Notes: generated from the sequence alone by a model not told the origin. 64,000 bases of DNA from Psychrobacter sp. 72-O-c (GCF_904846605.1 NZ_CAJHBI010000013.1:16514-80513); one strand, 5' to 3'. Counted from the stretch's first letter, positions 36,253 to 45,749 are shown. Numbers and translations are program-made.

Positions 36253-37083
36253 TTACACATGTAGAGCATGTCCACAACGATCACAAAACACTGCCCCGAC
36301 TGCATGACCAAATTTACCGCAGTTCGGGCAAGTTACTGGATTGAGCTGTGGACGCATATTACGTGCCAGCTCAGAGGTAAAGATCCCTGTAGGTACTGCG
36401 ATAATGGAATAACCGGTAATCATGACCATAGAAGCAATAGTCTGACCTAACGGCGTTTTTGGTGAGAGATCACCATACCCCACCGTTGTCATGGTCACAA
36501 TAGCCCAGTAGATAGATAATGGAATGCTGGTAAAGCCATTTTCCGGCCCTTCAACCACATAAATGACTGAGCCGAAAATCGTTACTAGCAGTACCAGTGA
36601 TAAGAAAAATACAGTGATTTTTTGTTGACTAGTCTTGAGCGCCGATGCTAAAAAACCCGCTTGCTGCATATAAGCTTTCAGCTTGAGCACTCGGAAAATA
36701 CGCAAGATACGCAAGATACGTATCACTATTAGATATTGTACGCCCACGAACATGAGACTTAAGTAACTCGGTAGTACGGATAATAGATCCACTACCCCAA
36801 AAAAACTAAAGACATAACGGAAACGGTTAGGCGCTGAAAATAGCCTTAAGGCATATTCAATAGTAAATAAAATAGTAAAGAACCATTCAGCATAATAAAA
36901 TATCGTGCCATACTGCAAGCGCATATATAACACACTATCGAGCATCACCACGGCCACACTGGCCAAAATCGCAATCAATAATACAATATCGAACAGCTTA
37001 CCCAAACGGGTATCTGTGCCTTCAATAACGATATGAATGCGCTTACGTAGGCGATTAAGGGCTTCAACGGTTGGTTGCTTCAT
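36253..37083 (-). CDS. Voltage-gated-type potassium channel protein with C-terminal zinc ribbon
   Basis: 276 residues. An S1-S4-like set of helices is followed by a pore with the selectivity filter TTVGYGD near residues 197-203. The fourth helix area has an Arg/Lys-containing repeat (RILRILRIFRVLKLK), like a voltage sensor. The last 27 residues form a small zinc ribbon: Cys 252/255 and Cys 267/270, with spacing C-x2-C-x11-C-x2-C. No RCK domain is present. The ribbon is unusual for a bacterial channel and may serve as a cytoplasmic sensor or assembly part. Convergent with the ABC1 kinase gene. Confidence 0.9.
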   Translation of the reverse strand: MKQPTVEALNRLRKRIHIVIEGTDTRLGKLFDIVLLIAILASVAVVMLDSVLYMRLQYGTIFYYAEWFFTILFTIEYALRLFSAPNRFRYVFSFFGVVDLLSVLPSYLSLMFVGVQYLIVIRILRILRIFRVLKLKAYMQQAGFLASALKTSQQKITVFFLSLVLLVTIFGSVIYVVEGPENGFTSIPLSIYWAIVTMTTVGYGDLSPKTPLGQTIASMVMITGYSIIAVPTGIFTSELARNMRPQLNPVTCPNCGKFGHAVGAVFCDRCGHALHV

Positions 37084-37164
37084 AGGATCAGTAGCGTCAT
37101 AGCAGTAATGGCTTTATAAAATAAAAAGGTTTAAATCGACATGGAAAGTGTGGTGAGTCAAAAT

Positions 37165-37210
37165 GCCTATAAGTGGTTTATAATATCGTCCACTAGTGGT
37201 TATTATAGGC
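37165..37210. repeat. Inverted repeat between channel and yebC genes
   Basis: GCCTATAA (37165-37172) and TTATAGGC (37203-37210) flank a short segment that itself contains GTGG and CCAC and the palindrome CCACTAGTGG. The arrangement sits in the shared promoter gap and could be an operator or cruciform. Confidence 0.35.
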
Positions 37211-37404
37211 TTCTAACATTTGTCACAGTGTAGCAAAAAACCACTCCTAGCGACATACAAATCATTAACTCACACGCAAGCTTATTCCCACCAATAAGCT
37301 TGGCAATTGTACAATAAAAAATTATGTGAGCATGAATCAGCGGTTGTTATTAACAGCCCTCTTATCAGCTGACTAAATAACAAGCAAAAATTTAAGGATG
37401 TAAT

Positions 37405-38154
37405 ATGGCAGGTCATTCAAAATGGGCAAATATCAAACACCGTAAAGCGCGTCAGGATGCGGTAAAAGGTAAAGTATTTACCAAAATTATCCGCGAAATT
37501 GTCTCCGCTGCCAAGCAAGGTGACCCCGACCCTGATAAAAACCCACGCTTGCGAGCCGTTATTGAAAAAGCTTTATCAGCCAATATGACTAGGGATACGA
37601 TCAATCGTGCGGTTACTCGCGGTGCTGGCGGCGGTGACAATGACAATATGGAAGAAGTTAGCTATGAAGGTTATGGTATCGGCGGCGTAGCCGTATTAGT
37701 CGAAACTATGACTGACAACCTCAATCGAACCGTCAGTGAAGTGCGTCATGCTTTTACCAAGCACGATGGTAATTTAGGCACTTCAGGCTCTGTCGCTTAT
37801 CTATTCAATAAGCGCGGTGAGATTAGCTTTAATGATGTCAGTTTAGAGGACGAAGTGATGCTGGCGGCATTAGATGCTGGCGCGCTTGATATCGAAAACG
37901 ATGGCGAGACCCTACTGGTTATTACTGAAGTCGATAGCTTTGGGGCTGTAAAAGATGCGCTAAATGCGGCAGGCTTAGTTTCTGATAACGCTGAGGTCAC
38001 TATGTCACCAGCGACTAGTGCGGAGATTGATAACATTGATGACGCGCAACAAGTAATGAAAATGATTGATATGTTAGAAGACATAGATGATGTGCAAGAA
38101 GTCTATACCAATGTTAATTTCTCAGATGACGTCATGGCGCAACTTGAAGAATAA
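37405..38154 (+). CDS. yebC: YebC/PmpR family regulator / translation factor
   Basis: 249 residues starting [18 protein letters not shown], the family hallmark. Members were described as DNA-binding regulators; recent work on YebC-type proteins also links them to ribosomes and polyproline translation. Typical three-domain length; sequence shows nothing unusual. ATG 37405 has AAGGATG 8 bases upstream. It is a single gene, closed by a terminator, and here not next to ruvC, its frequent neighbour. Confidence 0.93.
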   Translation: MAGHSKWANIKHRKARQDAVKGKVFTKIIREIVSAAKQGDPDPDKNPRLRAVIEKALSANMTRDTINRAVTRGAGGGDNDNMEEVSYEGYGIGGVAVLVETMTDNLNRTVSEVRHAFTKHDGNLGTSGSVAYLFNKRGEISFNDVSLEDEVMLAALDAGALDIENDGETLLVITEVDSFGAVKDALNAAGLVSDNAEVTMSPATSAEIDNIDDAQQVMKMIDMLEDIDDVQEVYTNVNFSDDVMAQLEE

Positions 38155-38196
38155 TGGTCATTGACAAGCTATGTATTGATAAATAGTTTATGTAGA

Positions 38197-38232
38197 AAAA
38201 AGGCCAAATGCTTTTAAACATTTGGCCTTTTT
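38197..38232 (+). terminator. Intrinsic terminator after yebC
   Basis: A perfect 14-bp stem, AAAAAGGCCAAATG with its complement, around an 8-base loop, ending in TTTTT. Confidence 0.92.
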
Positions 38233-38284
38233 AGCACATTCTTTATGTAATAAACTTCTCAAATGCTTGGTTTTAACCCTAGAG

Positions 38285-38857
38285 CTAACCTTTACATTTA
38301 ACACCTTCAAGCGCGAGCAAATGCTCTTTTTTATCTAATCCGCCAGTATAACCGCCAAGCTTACCATCGCTAGCAATGACTCGATGACAAGGGACAATAA
38401 GGCTAAATGGGTTTTTCCCGTTAGCATTAGCAACGGCTCGATATCCTTTAGGGTTATTAACTCGCTGCGCAAGCGTGGCATAACTGATAGTCTCGCCATG
38501 AGGTATTGTTTGCAATCCTTTCCATACTCTTTGCTGAAACTCGGTACCTGATGATAAATCTAAAGGTAAGTCAAATTTTTTGCGTTCGCCATTAATGTAT
38601 TCATTGATTTGTTCAATAGTAGTAAGTAACAGAGCTTGTGTCATATCAGCAATGCTTAGGCTATTTTTATCTATAAACTCAAAGTCACTATCATCAATTT
38701 TATAATACTTTTTAAGCTTAGGAAATGATTTGGAGTTAAGCCATGACTGGCCTTCTTTCAGCCAATCAACGACAACAATTTTAGGGCTCTCGTTTTCATT
38801 AGCACCTGCAATTAAAGCTAACTCATATTGTCCAAAACTTGTTGTAGTTACTATCAT
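38285..38857 (-). CDS. ogt: Methylated-DNA--[protein]-cysteine S-methyltransferase
   Basis: It repairs O6-methylguanine by moving the methyl group to its own Cys, which inactivates the protein. The active site is LIVPCHRVIASDGKLGGYTGG. An N-terminal region of about 90 residues precedes the 85-residue catalytic domain, as in Ogt rather than the two-domain Ada. At 190 residues it is slightly long. It lies between yebC and ftsY on the minus strand without close coupling. Confidence 0.92.
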   Translation of the reverse strand: MIVTTTSFGQYELALIAGANENESPKIVVVDWLKEGQSWLNSKSFPKLKKYYKIDDSDFEFIDKNSLSIADMTQALLLTTIEQINEYINGERKKFDLPLDLSSGTEFQQRVWKGLQTIPHGETISYATLAQRVNNPKGYRAVANANGKNPFSLIVPCHRVIASDGKLGGYTGGLDKKEHLLALEGVKCKG

Positions 38858-38985
38858 AGTTGTCTCAAAATTAGCGCTATTTTAAAAACTAGACTTATAA
38901 ACTTAGCCCAGAAGATGAGAATGACACCGCTTGTAACGGCGTCATCTTTTGGCTATTTACATCAATATAATACCTCTAGCCACCC

Positions 38986-40398
38986 TTATTCTTTCTCATC
39001 AGTCTCAAACAATGCCGCAACAAACTGCTTGGGACTAAAAGCACGCAAGTCATCAATCGACTCACCAACTCCAATATAACGAATAGGAACATCAGTGGTT
39101 TCAGCAATATTAAATACCACACCGCCTTTAGCAGTGCCATCTAGTTTAGTAATAGTAATACCCGTTAACGGCACTACTTTATTAAACAGCTCAACTTGAT
39201 TAATCGCATTTTGTCCCGTACCCGCATCAAGGATAATCATGCCTTCGTGCGGCGCAGTAGGATCAGATTTACGCATCACGCGTACCACTTTTTCTAGCTC
39301 GGCCATTAAGTGGGTTTTATTTTGCAAGCGACCTGCAGTATCCGCTATCAGCACATCAATATTTTTAGCTTTGGCAGACTGCATGGCATCGAAGATAACT
39401 GAGGCACTATCCGAGCCGTGACCTTGAGCAACGACCGGAATATCATTACGATCACCCCAAATTTGTAGCTGCTCCGTAGCAGCAGCACGGAAAGTATCGC
39501 CGGCAGCCAGCATCACAGATTTACCCTCACCTTGTAAGCGCTTAGCAAGCTTACCGATAGTGGTGGTTTTGCCGACGCCATTGACGCCAACCACCAAAAT
39601 AACGAAAGGTTTTTTGCTGGTATCAATTACAAGTGGTGCGACTTTCGGCGTTAGGATATCGACCAGTTCCGTTTGTAATGCTTTATATAAAGAATGCGCA
39701 TAGATTAAATCGCCACGTGTCGTCTGTTCAGTCAAACTTTTGATGATACGATTGGTCGCATTTACGCCAATGTCAGCAACTAATAACTGATCTTCGACCT
39801 CTTCTAACAGCTCATCGTCAATTTCTTTACCGCCGATAAGGATACTCACCATACCTTCAGCCAAATTCTTACGTGACTTGGTCAAACCTGACTTCATACG
39901 GTTGAACCAGCTGCCCTTTTGACGACCTTGTGGCTCATTTTCTTGTTGAGTATCTTGCGGTTCAACTTCTTGTTCTGGCTCTGATTTAGACGGTTCAGCA
40001 CTACTGCTTCTAGAATGAGCGCTTCCACTATCACCCAATTGCGCTTGTAGAGGCATTATTGGTATAGCAGGTTGCGCAGTCTCATTCTTCGGTTGGCTCG
40101 GCGCTGGACTGTCGCTAGGCGGTGTGCTTTCGGTCTCATTTTTGACTTCAGGTGATACAATCGGCGCACCCAAGGCTATATTTTCTACCCCATCTACGCT
40201 TGAAACATCTGTATTTGCCGCTTTGTCCTCTTTATTATCGAGATCGCGCTCTTCATAAGGCGCTTTGGGCTCAAAATCGTCAATAATGGGTACAGATTGC
40301 GCCGGCATGCTGGGTAAGGTAATATCATCGTCATCTAAATCATCAAGGCTACCATCAAGATTGATGACCACGCGATTGTTATTGTTTGGATTATTCAT
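38986..40398 (-). CDS. ftsY: Signal recognition particle receptor FtsY
   Basis: FtsY is the membrane-bound SRP receptor GTPase. The 470 residues have an acidic, Glu/Pro/Gln-rich N-terminal tail (about 1-165) for membrane contact, then NG domains with GVNGVGKTTTIGKLA, DTAGRLQNKTHLM, TKLDGTAKGG and the C-terminal DLRAFSPKQFVAALF. The acidic tail is typical of gammaproteobacteria. The usual partner ftsE is not adjacent. The ATG start has AGCTT-type upstream sequence with only a weak ribosome-binding site. Confidence 0.96.
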   Translation of the reverse strand: MNNPNNNNRVVINLDGSLDDLDDDDITLPSMPAQSVPIIDDFEPKAPYEERDLDNKEDKAANTDVSSVDGVENIALGAPIVSPEVKNETESTPPSDSPAPSQPKNETAQPAIPIMPLQAQLGDSGSAHSRSSSAEPSKSEPEQEVEPQDTQQENEPQGRQKGSWFNRMKSGLTKSRKNLAEGMVSILIGGKEIDDELLEEVEDQLLVADIGVNATNRIIKSLTEQTTRGDLIYAHSLYKALQTELVDILTPKVAPLVIDTSKKPFVILVVGVNGVGKTTTIGKLAKRLQGEGKSVMLAAGDTFRAAATEQLQIWGDRNDIPVVAQGHGSDSASVIFDAMQSAKAKNIDVLIADTAGRLQNKTHLMAELEKVVRVMRKSDPTAPHEGMIILDAGTGQNAINQVELFNKVVPLTGITITKLDGTAKGGVVFNIAETTDVPIRYIGVGESIDDLRAFSPKQFVAALFETDEKE

Positions 40399-40746
40399 AA
40401 GCTTGCCCTAAAAGTTATCAAAGTCAGTAATCTGTTTATTGTTCAGTAAACTATTTGTTATAAAGACATTATCTGTATCATCCGAATGAGAGATGATTTT
40501 GTGCTAGTTTAGCATAATTCAGACTACGCTCATTCAACCTAATAACAGAGTGTTGAATAAGTGATACAAACCGTTTAAGAAAGCTTGGCTTAAGATTTGC
40601 ACACAAAACTATGACCTTTAATACGTTAAACTTCGCTACAGTTTGCTAATCGTTATTTGGCTCTTACTCCGCTTTTATTCCGCTCTTATTCAAAGTTAAG
40701 TTATGATTCAGTGGTATTTTTCAACAGTCTTCTACTAGGAACTTTT
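40399..40746. other. Divergent intergenic region before the mini-lipoprotein genes
   Basis: 348 A+T-rich bases between ftsY and the first mini-lipoprotein gene. No RNA gene or conserved motif was recognised. The stretch 40657-40746 is open in the frame of the lipoprotein, but the ribosome-binding site sits at 40736-40742. Confidence 0.5.
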
Positions 40747-40944
40747 ATGTCATTAATTATTCAATCTAATTTGCTCAATCAGTCGTCGAACAGTCAAGCA
40801 TCAAAATCAAACTCCAAAAAATGGATAGGTGTTAGTACAATACTTATTATAGCTGCGTTAGCGTTTTCAGCAACAGGCTGTGGCACCACACAAGAATTCA
40901 AGCCAACTACTAGCGTCATAGTCGGTGCTCATAAATCTTTATGA
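40747..40944 (+). CDS. Small predicted lipoprotein (mini-lipoprotein 1)
   Basis: 65 residues. TAGGAAC ends 5 bases before ATG 40747. A short polar N-terminus is followed by a hydrophobic helix and a lipobox reading LAFSATGC, so the mature protein would be a lipidated peptide of about 24 residues starting CGTTQEF and ending AHKSL. It shares its layout with the next gene: LIIAAL, the lipobox, a Thr/Gln/Glu segment, and a final KNSL/HKSL. I recognise no family. It may be a fixed small envelope protein or a cell-surface peptide. Confidence 0.6.
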   Translation: MSLIIQSNLLNQSSNSQASKSNSKKWIGVSTILIIAALAFSATGCGTTQEFKPTTSVIVGAHKSL

Positions 40945-41041
40945 CACTTCTTATTTCAAGATTTGGTTATTTTAAGATTTGATTATTGTACGTTTTAGCA
41001 TTAATACATTCCATTATCATTTTATATAAGTAGACCTTATC

Positions 41042-41251
41042 ATGTCATCTTCAATGCATTCACGCTTATCAAAACGCAGACGTTTATTGAAGAGCAAATA
41101 TCAATTGAACGATGTCAAAAATGGAAAAGCTACTAAAATAACCTTTGCGCTTATTATCGCTGCTTTATCTTTTTCGGTGGTAGGTTGTAGCACACTGCAA
41201 GCACTTGAACCAACGGCCATTTTGATTTCTGATATAAAGAATTCTTTATAG
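41042..41251 (+). CDS. Small predicted lipoprotein (mini-lipoprotein 2)
   Basis: 69 residues, paralogous to the upstream mini-lipoprotein. Its basic N-terminus (Arg/Lys-rich) precedes the helix ALIIAALSFSVVGC, whose last residues are the lipobox, giving a mature peptide of about 22 residues, CSTLQALEP to KNSL. Both genes have the same order of features and similar final residues, so a tandem duplication is likely. It is followed by the M16 peptidase gene. Function unknown; the nearness to secreted peptidases may be meaningful or accidental. Confidence 0.6.
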   Translation: MSSSMHSRLSKRRRLLKSKYQLNDVKNGKATKITFALIIAALSFSVVGCSTLQALEPTAILISDIKNSL

Positions 41252-41266
41252 TACAGCTTATTGCTA

Positions 41267-41296
41267 TATTTTAAAGTTGCCGTATTTTAAAGTTGC
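41267..41296. repeat. Short direct repeat before the M16 peptidase gene
   Basis: TATTTTAAAGTTGC occurs at 41267-41280 and again at 41283-41296, a period of 16 bases, in the gap after the second mini-lipoprotein. Confidence 0.6.
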
Positions 41297-41345
41297 TATG
41301 TTCAATCATCATTATTCAGTCGTCATTATTATAAGTAGAAATACC

Positions 41346-42842
41346 ATGTCATCATCTAGAACCCTGCACATCGTTTGCACTTTGGCTTTATCTTTAGCAT
41401 CAACCGCTACCCTCACCGCCTGTCAAACCAATAATTTTAAACAAACAGCACAATCTGATATGACATCAGTCGTGCCAGCGTCAGAAGCATCAAATTCGAC
41501 TGATAAATCAGCCTTAGCTATAGATATGTCAGGCCGTCATGAATTTCAACTGGATAATGGTCTCAAAATTATCGTGAAGGAAGACCATCGCGCGCCAGTC
41601 GTGATGACCCAGATTTGGTATCGCGTGGGTTCGGCGGATGAACCTCTTGATAAGGGAGGCATCTCGCATTTACTTGAACATATGATGTTTAAAGGTACAA
41701 GCGATGTATCAAGCGATGACTATGAGCGCTTGATTGCTAAATTTGGCGGGGTAAATAATGCCTTTACCAGCTACGACTATACGGGCTATTACGAGTTATT
41801 TCCGGCCAATCGTCTGCCATTAGCGCTTGAATTAGAAGCGGATCGTATGACTAACCTGATCTTTAATGCCAAAGAATTTACCAAAGAGCATCAAGTGGTT
41901 ATGGAAGAGCGCCGCCAACGTACCGACGATAATCCGCTTGCCAAGGCTTATGAATCGTTTCGCTTGTTAGCTTTACCTGATAGTCCTAAAGGCGAGTCGG
42001 TTATCGGACCAATGGCAGAGCTTGAATCGATTAAACTGGCAGAGTTAAAAGACTGGTATAAAACCTGGTACACACCGAATAACGCCACTTTAGTTATTGT
42101 GGGTGATGTTGAGCCACAGGAGGTCTTAACGCAAGTCAAACGCTACTTTGGCGACTTATCTACCAGTAAACTACCAAAGCGTCCAGCAGTTAGCCAACAA
42201 GGATTTCGTGGTTATAAGCAAGTCAGCTCCGAGCAAGCGGTACAAGTTCCGGTCTTATTGATGGGTTATAACGTACCCAGTTTACTGACCGCTGGTGCAG
42301 AGGGTGAAAAACAAGCCTACGCCTTATCGCTTGCGCAAGACGTGTTAGATGGTGGTCTGTCTGCACGCCTAGAGAGTAGATTAATACGAGACCAAGGACT
42401 ATTGACTACCGTTGGTACGTCTTATAACTTACTGGATCGTGGTGATGGGTTGTTTTTGATTCAAGCAACACCGCGTGAAGGCGTGAGCTTAGAACAAGCG
42501 CAGCAGGCTATCATGACTGAAATTAATAAGCTTGCCACTGACCCTATTGAAGCCGATGAAATCAGCCGCGCAAAGACCAATACTGTCACCGGACTTATCT
42601 ATGCTCAAGACAGTATGGAAGGGCAAGCACAGATGATTGGTTCACTGCAATCTATCGGGCTTGATGACCGACTCCTTGCCTCTTTGCCTGCCAAACTTGA
42701 TAAGGTAACAATTGCTGATATCAAAGCCGCTAGCAAAAAATATTTAGTAAAAGATAATCTGACGGTTATGCATATTGTACCGCCTAAAGATGAAACAGTA
42801 ACTGACAAGGTAAAAACTGACAAAGTAGAGTCAAACAACTAA
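41346..42842 (+). CDS. M16 family zinc metallopeptidase, lipoprotein
   Basis: A pitrilysin-type peptidase with the inverted zinc motif H108-x-x-E-H112 in HLLEHMMFKG, the second-site Glu region GGVNNAFTSYDYTGYYE and later EELERMR-like VVMEERRQR. An N-terminal signal with lipobox LTAC suggests lipidation and attachment to the outer or inner membrane facing the periplasm. ATG 41346 gives the signal directly; the open frame reaches back to 41277 through the direct repeat but has no family support. About 498 residues. It is paired with the next, inactive-looking subunit; such pairs form a heterodimer that degrades periplasmic peptides. Confidence 0.92.
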   Translation: MSSSRTLHIVCTLALSLASTATLTACQTNNFKQTAQSDMTSVVPASEASNSTDKSALAIDMSGRHEFQLDNGLKIIVKEDHRAPVVMTQIWYRVGSADEPLDKGGISHLLEHMMFKGTSDVSSDDYERLIAKFGGVNNAFTSYDYTGYYELFPANRLPLALELEADRMTNLIFNAKEFTKEHQVVMEERRQRTDDNPLAKAYESFRLLALPDSPKGESVIGPMAELESIKLAELKDWYKTWYTPNNATLVIVGDVEPQEVLTQVKRYFGDLSTSKLPKRPAVSQQGFRGYKQVSSEQAVQVPVLLMGYNVPSLLTAGAEGEKQAYALSLAQDVLDGGLSARLESRLIRDQGLLTTVGTSYNLLDRGDGLFLIQATPREGVSLEQAQQAIMTEINKLATDPIEADEISRAKTNTVTGLIYAQDSMEGQAQMIGSLQSIGLDDRLLASLPAKLDKVTIADIKAASKKYLVKDNLTVMHIVPPKDETVTDKVKTDKVESNN

Positions 42843-42928
42843 GAGAATCACCTGCTTTTTTTACACTTCATACTTGATTACTAGTTACCTATTTAACGCC
42901 CAGTCGCTTTTTTAATAAGAAGACAGTT

Positions 42929-44491
42929 ATGACTCATAAAACTTCTAAATTCACGACAAAGAAAACAGCTCTAGCCCACATACCAAAATCAACACGGTCA
43001 ACAGTTTCTAAATTTAAGCAGCTGTCCTATATGAGTATGGGTATAGCTATAGGCTTAGCAACGTTGGCTGTTCCCGCTTACGCAGACACGGCTATGACAG
43101 ATAATCGTGCGCCCACAACTGCCATCTATGCCAATGCACCTATTGCAGCGTTGTCGAAACTGAGTAGCCTTGATAACGTCAAACCTTTACAAGTGACCGT
43201 GCCGAATGTTGAACATTTTAAAACCACAGCGGGCGTTCCAGTGTCTTTTGTACGCGCGGCAGCATTACCTATTGTCGATATAGATTTACGCTTCAATGCT
43301 GGTAGCGCCCGTGATGGTAATATACGCTCAGAAGGCTTTGGTATTGCCAATATGGCCGCTACCATGCTCACTCAAGGGTCACAAAGCTTAGACGAAAATG
43401 AATTTACTCGCGCAGTTGAGACTTTGGGTATCAATCTAAACAGCAGCGCTTATAAAGATATGTTTATCGTTTCACTACGTAGCCTATCCGATGATGAACA
43501 TCTACTGCCGGCTATTGACTTGATGACTCAAATGCTGACTAAGCCGTCCTTTGATCAGCAAATTCTCGCGCGTAATAAAGCGCGTTTGTTGGTTGGATTG
43601 CAGCAGCAAAAACAGGACCCCGGCAGCCTCGCTAGCCTTGCCTTCAACCAAGCATTATATGGTAAACACCCCTACGCTCACCCTTCTTCCGGTACGCTTG
43701 AAAGTGTGCCTAGTATTGAACGAAAAGATCTAATTGATTTTCAAAATCGCTATTTAGTGGCTGCTAACGCCTCTCTTGCAATGACTGGCAATTTAACTTT
43801 AATTCAAGCTAAAAAACTTGCTGAAGATATTACTGTTAATTTGTCTATGGGACAGGCGGCAGCTGTTTTGCCCGAGCCTAAGCCACTCGATAAATCACAA
43901 CATATCCATATTCCGTTTCCCAGTTCTCAAACCACGGTATTAATGGGGCAATTGGGTAGTAAGCGCGCCACTGATCCTAAGGCTCAGCAACAACAAACTA
44001 ACTTTGCCGTTGGTAATGATGTATTGGCAGGTGGTGATTTTAACGCCCGCCTAATGACCGAAATTCGCCAAAACTTGGGTTATACCTACGGTATTTCAGG
44101 CTCCATGAGTCCAATGCTGGCTCGCGGCCCTTACCAAATTGGCTTTTCAACACGAAACGATAAAGCACAGGCGGCTATTGACGCCAGTTTAGAGGTGATT
44201 AATGACACTTTGGATAATGGCATCACTAGCGCTGAGATGCGCCTAACGACAGACAATCTAAAGAATAGCTTTCCGATGAGTTTTGCGAGTAATGTGGGGA
44301 TTAATGGTTTATTGGGAATGATGAATTTTTATCAATTGCCAGACAGCTACTTGACCGATTATGTCAGCCGTATTGACCAAGTACAGTTATCAGGAGTAAA
44401 CCAGACCATGCGCGATACCCTTGATCCAGATAAGTTTTTGATTGTAACGGTTGGACAAGACGATCCTTGGAAAAAAGAACCTAATAAGTAA
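42929..44491 (+). CDS. M16 family peptidase-like protein lacking the zinc motif
   Basis: 520 residues with the M16 fold (about residues 60-510) and a signal peptide ending VPAYA. At the place of HxxEH it reads NMAATMLTQG, so the zinc ligands are gone; Arg and Tyr in the second half (NLGYTYGISGSM) that help grip the substrate are kept. In known two-gene M16 systems such a protein is the noncatalytic partner of the active subunit, as in mitochondrial processing peptidase. It starts 86 bases after the active gene and shares its direction. Its own periplasmic location is by cleaved signal, not lipidation. Confidence 0.88.
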   Translation: MTHKTSKFTTKKTALAHIPKSTRSTVSKFKQLSYMSMGIAIGLATLAVPAYADTAMTDNRAPTTAIYANAPIAALSKLSSLDNVKPLQVTVPNVEHFKTTAGVPVSFVRAAALPIVDIDLRFNAGSARDGNIRSEGFGIANMAATMLTQGSQSLDENEFTRAVETLGINLNSSAYKDMFIVSLRSLSDDEHLLPAIDLMTQMLTKPSFDQQILARNKARLLVGLQQQKQDPGSLASLAFNQALYGKHPYAHPSSGTLESVPSIERKDLIDFQNRYLVAANASLAMTGNLTLIQAKKLAEDITVNLSMGQAAAVLPEPKPLDKSQHIHIPFPSSQTTVLMGQLGSKRATDPKAQQQQTNFAVGNDVLAGGDFNARLMTEIRQNLGYTYGISGSMSPMLARGPYQIGFSTRNDKAQAAIDASLEVINDTLDNGITSAEMRLTTDNLKNSFPMSFASNVGINGLLGMMNFYQLPDSYLTDYVSRIDQVQLSGVNQTMRDTLDPDKFLIVTVGQDDPWKKEPNK

Positions 44492-44503
44492 TCTTTTAAA
44501 AAA

Positions 44504-44537
44504 ACAGTAGTCATATAAAGACAGTAGTCATATAAGT
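44504..44537. repeat. Tandem direct repeat after the M16 pair
   Basis: ACAGTAGTCATATAA is repeated at 44504-44518 and 44521-44535, a period of 17 bases. Confidence 0.7.
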
Positions 44538-44578
44538 AGCAGCTTACATAGATAGGCGGCTATTCTCTAAGATAGAGT

Positions 44579-44630
44579 TAGTCCAATTTGGAAACGGTAC
44601 AGTGCTACTGGGATAAATTTTTTGATCAGC
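44579..44630. repeat. Second copy of the dispersed repeat family (partial)
   Basis: TAGTCC (44579-44584) followed at 44602 by GTGCTACTGGGATAAATTTTTTG matches the left side of the element at 17815, where TAGTCC and GTGCTACTGGTACAAATTTT occur, and also the complement of its right arm (GTGCTGCTAGGATAAATTG). No second arm is visible here, so it is a partial copy. Confidence 0.45.
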
Positions 44631-44720
44631 CTACCAAACCTCTTTTTAGTACTCTTAGGTCAATTTTATGACTCATTCTAATAAGATTACTTGATTTATT
44701 TTCATGGATATTAGTGTGGG

Positions 44721-45749
44721 TTAGTAATGACAAGCAGAGCTGCTACTGGTGTGATTAAAGCCCCATTTCCGATAACCGTCAGTATCTAAGTGAATAGCAC
44801 CGGTTGAATAGAGCCCAAGCCCAAAGTTGCGAGACTCGCCTTGGTATTGCCAAAACTGACATAACCCATCCTGCATGTTACTGAGTTGCCATAAGTTAGC
44901 TTCGTATTCGGGCACCCAGATATCTATAGCGCCTGCGGTCATGTGTTTACTTCCATTGGCCCCTCCCGCGCAGTCATTGAGTCCTGGACTGCGATATACT
45001 GAACGAATCTCGCTACTTGCCGGTAGGATTCCTTGATTTTTTAATTCACTATATAGCCGTAATGTGGGCACGACATTTGACCACAGCTCTTGCGGTGGCA
45101 ACTGATAAGGCTCATAGCCGCATTTGTCCCAGCTACGGGCAGTAGTGAGCAGCTGAGAGAGTGGCGGAACATTTTGAGCACCTACCTGTGAGCTGAGATA
45201 ACGCTGGTAATTAGCGACTTGTTGGCTACGGTAGCTATTGCTATTAAGCCATGTATTGAAATCGATGCTGGCAGAATTGTTATAGGTATTGTTGCTAGTG
45301 CTGTAAGTGCTGTTATGACTTGGCGTGCGCCTACTAGTATTAACGCGCTGACTTTCTTCTATCGATAGCTTGGCGTCGAACTCAAACTCACGCTGTTTTT
45401 GTTGGATCAGCCCTTGCATACTATCGCCATTTAGAATAGTAACGCCAGCGCTATGATTTGCTGAAGCAGTTGAAGGCGTGATATAAGCATTACTGCTGCT
45501 ACTGTTATTACTGCTGCTACTGCCATGACGCACTTCGATACGGCGCTCGCTATTATCACTTATGATAGCCGCATGAACACTGATGCTACTGGCACTACTC
45601 GCAAAAACAAGTAATGTAATGCCAAACTTCATGGCAGCAGAAATAGGGGGATTCAAAGGTAATACCGATGCTGATTTTGGCAGCTTATTATCAGTCTTAT
45701 CAACAGAGTTATGACTATGCCTAAGGACAAAGTTTTTTACATTTATCAT
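44721..45749 (-). CDS. M15-type D-alanyl-D-alanine carboxypeptidase-like protein
   Basis: 342 residues. A hydrophobic segment (about 39-60) is a signal or anchor; then comes a Ser/Asn-rich low-complexity stretch and a C-terminal domain with IRSVYRSPGLN, SKHMTAGAIDIW and IHLDTDGYRKWG, the zinc ligands of M15 peptidases (His, Asp and a final His). The usual Gly of the SxHxxGxAxD motif is Ala here, a mild deviation. Such proteins cut D-Ala-D-Ala or other bonds in peptidoglycan. The real start could be ATG 45635 (MKFGITLLVF); neither has a ribosome-binding site. Confidence 0.78.
   Translation of the reverse strand: MINVKNFVLRHSHNSVDKTDNKLPKSASVLPLNPPISAAMKFGITLLVFASSASSISVHAAIISDNSERRIEVRHGSSSSNNSSSSNAYITPSTASANHSAGVTILNGDSMQGLIQQKQREFEFDAKLSIEESQRVNTSRRTPSHNSTYSTSNNTYNNSASIDFNTWLNSNSYRSQQVANYQRYLSSQVGAQNVPPLSQLLTTARSWDKCGYEPYQLPPQELWSNVVPTLRLYSELKNQGILPASSEIRSVYRSPGLNDCAGGANGSKHMTAGAIDIWVPEYEANLWQLSNMQDGLCQFWQYQGESRNFGLGLYSTGAIHLDTDGYRKWGFNHTSSSSACHY

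Noticed and set aside
41277..41345. N-terminal extension of the M16 lipoprotein
   Set aside because: It runs through a direct repeat from a TTG with no ribosome-binding site; ATG 41346 starts the signal peptide properly.
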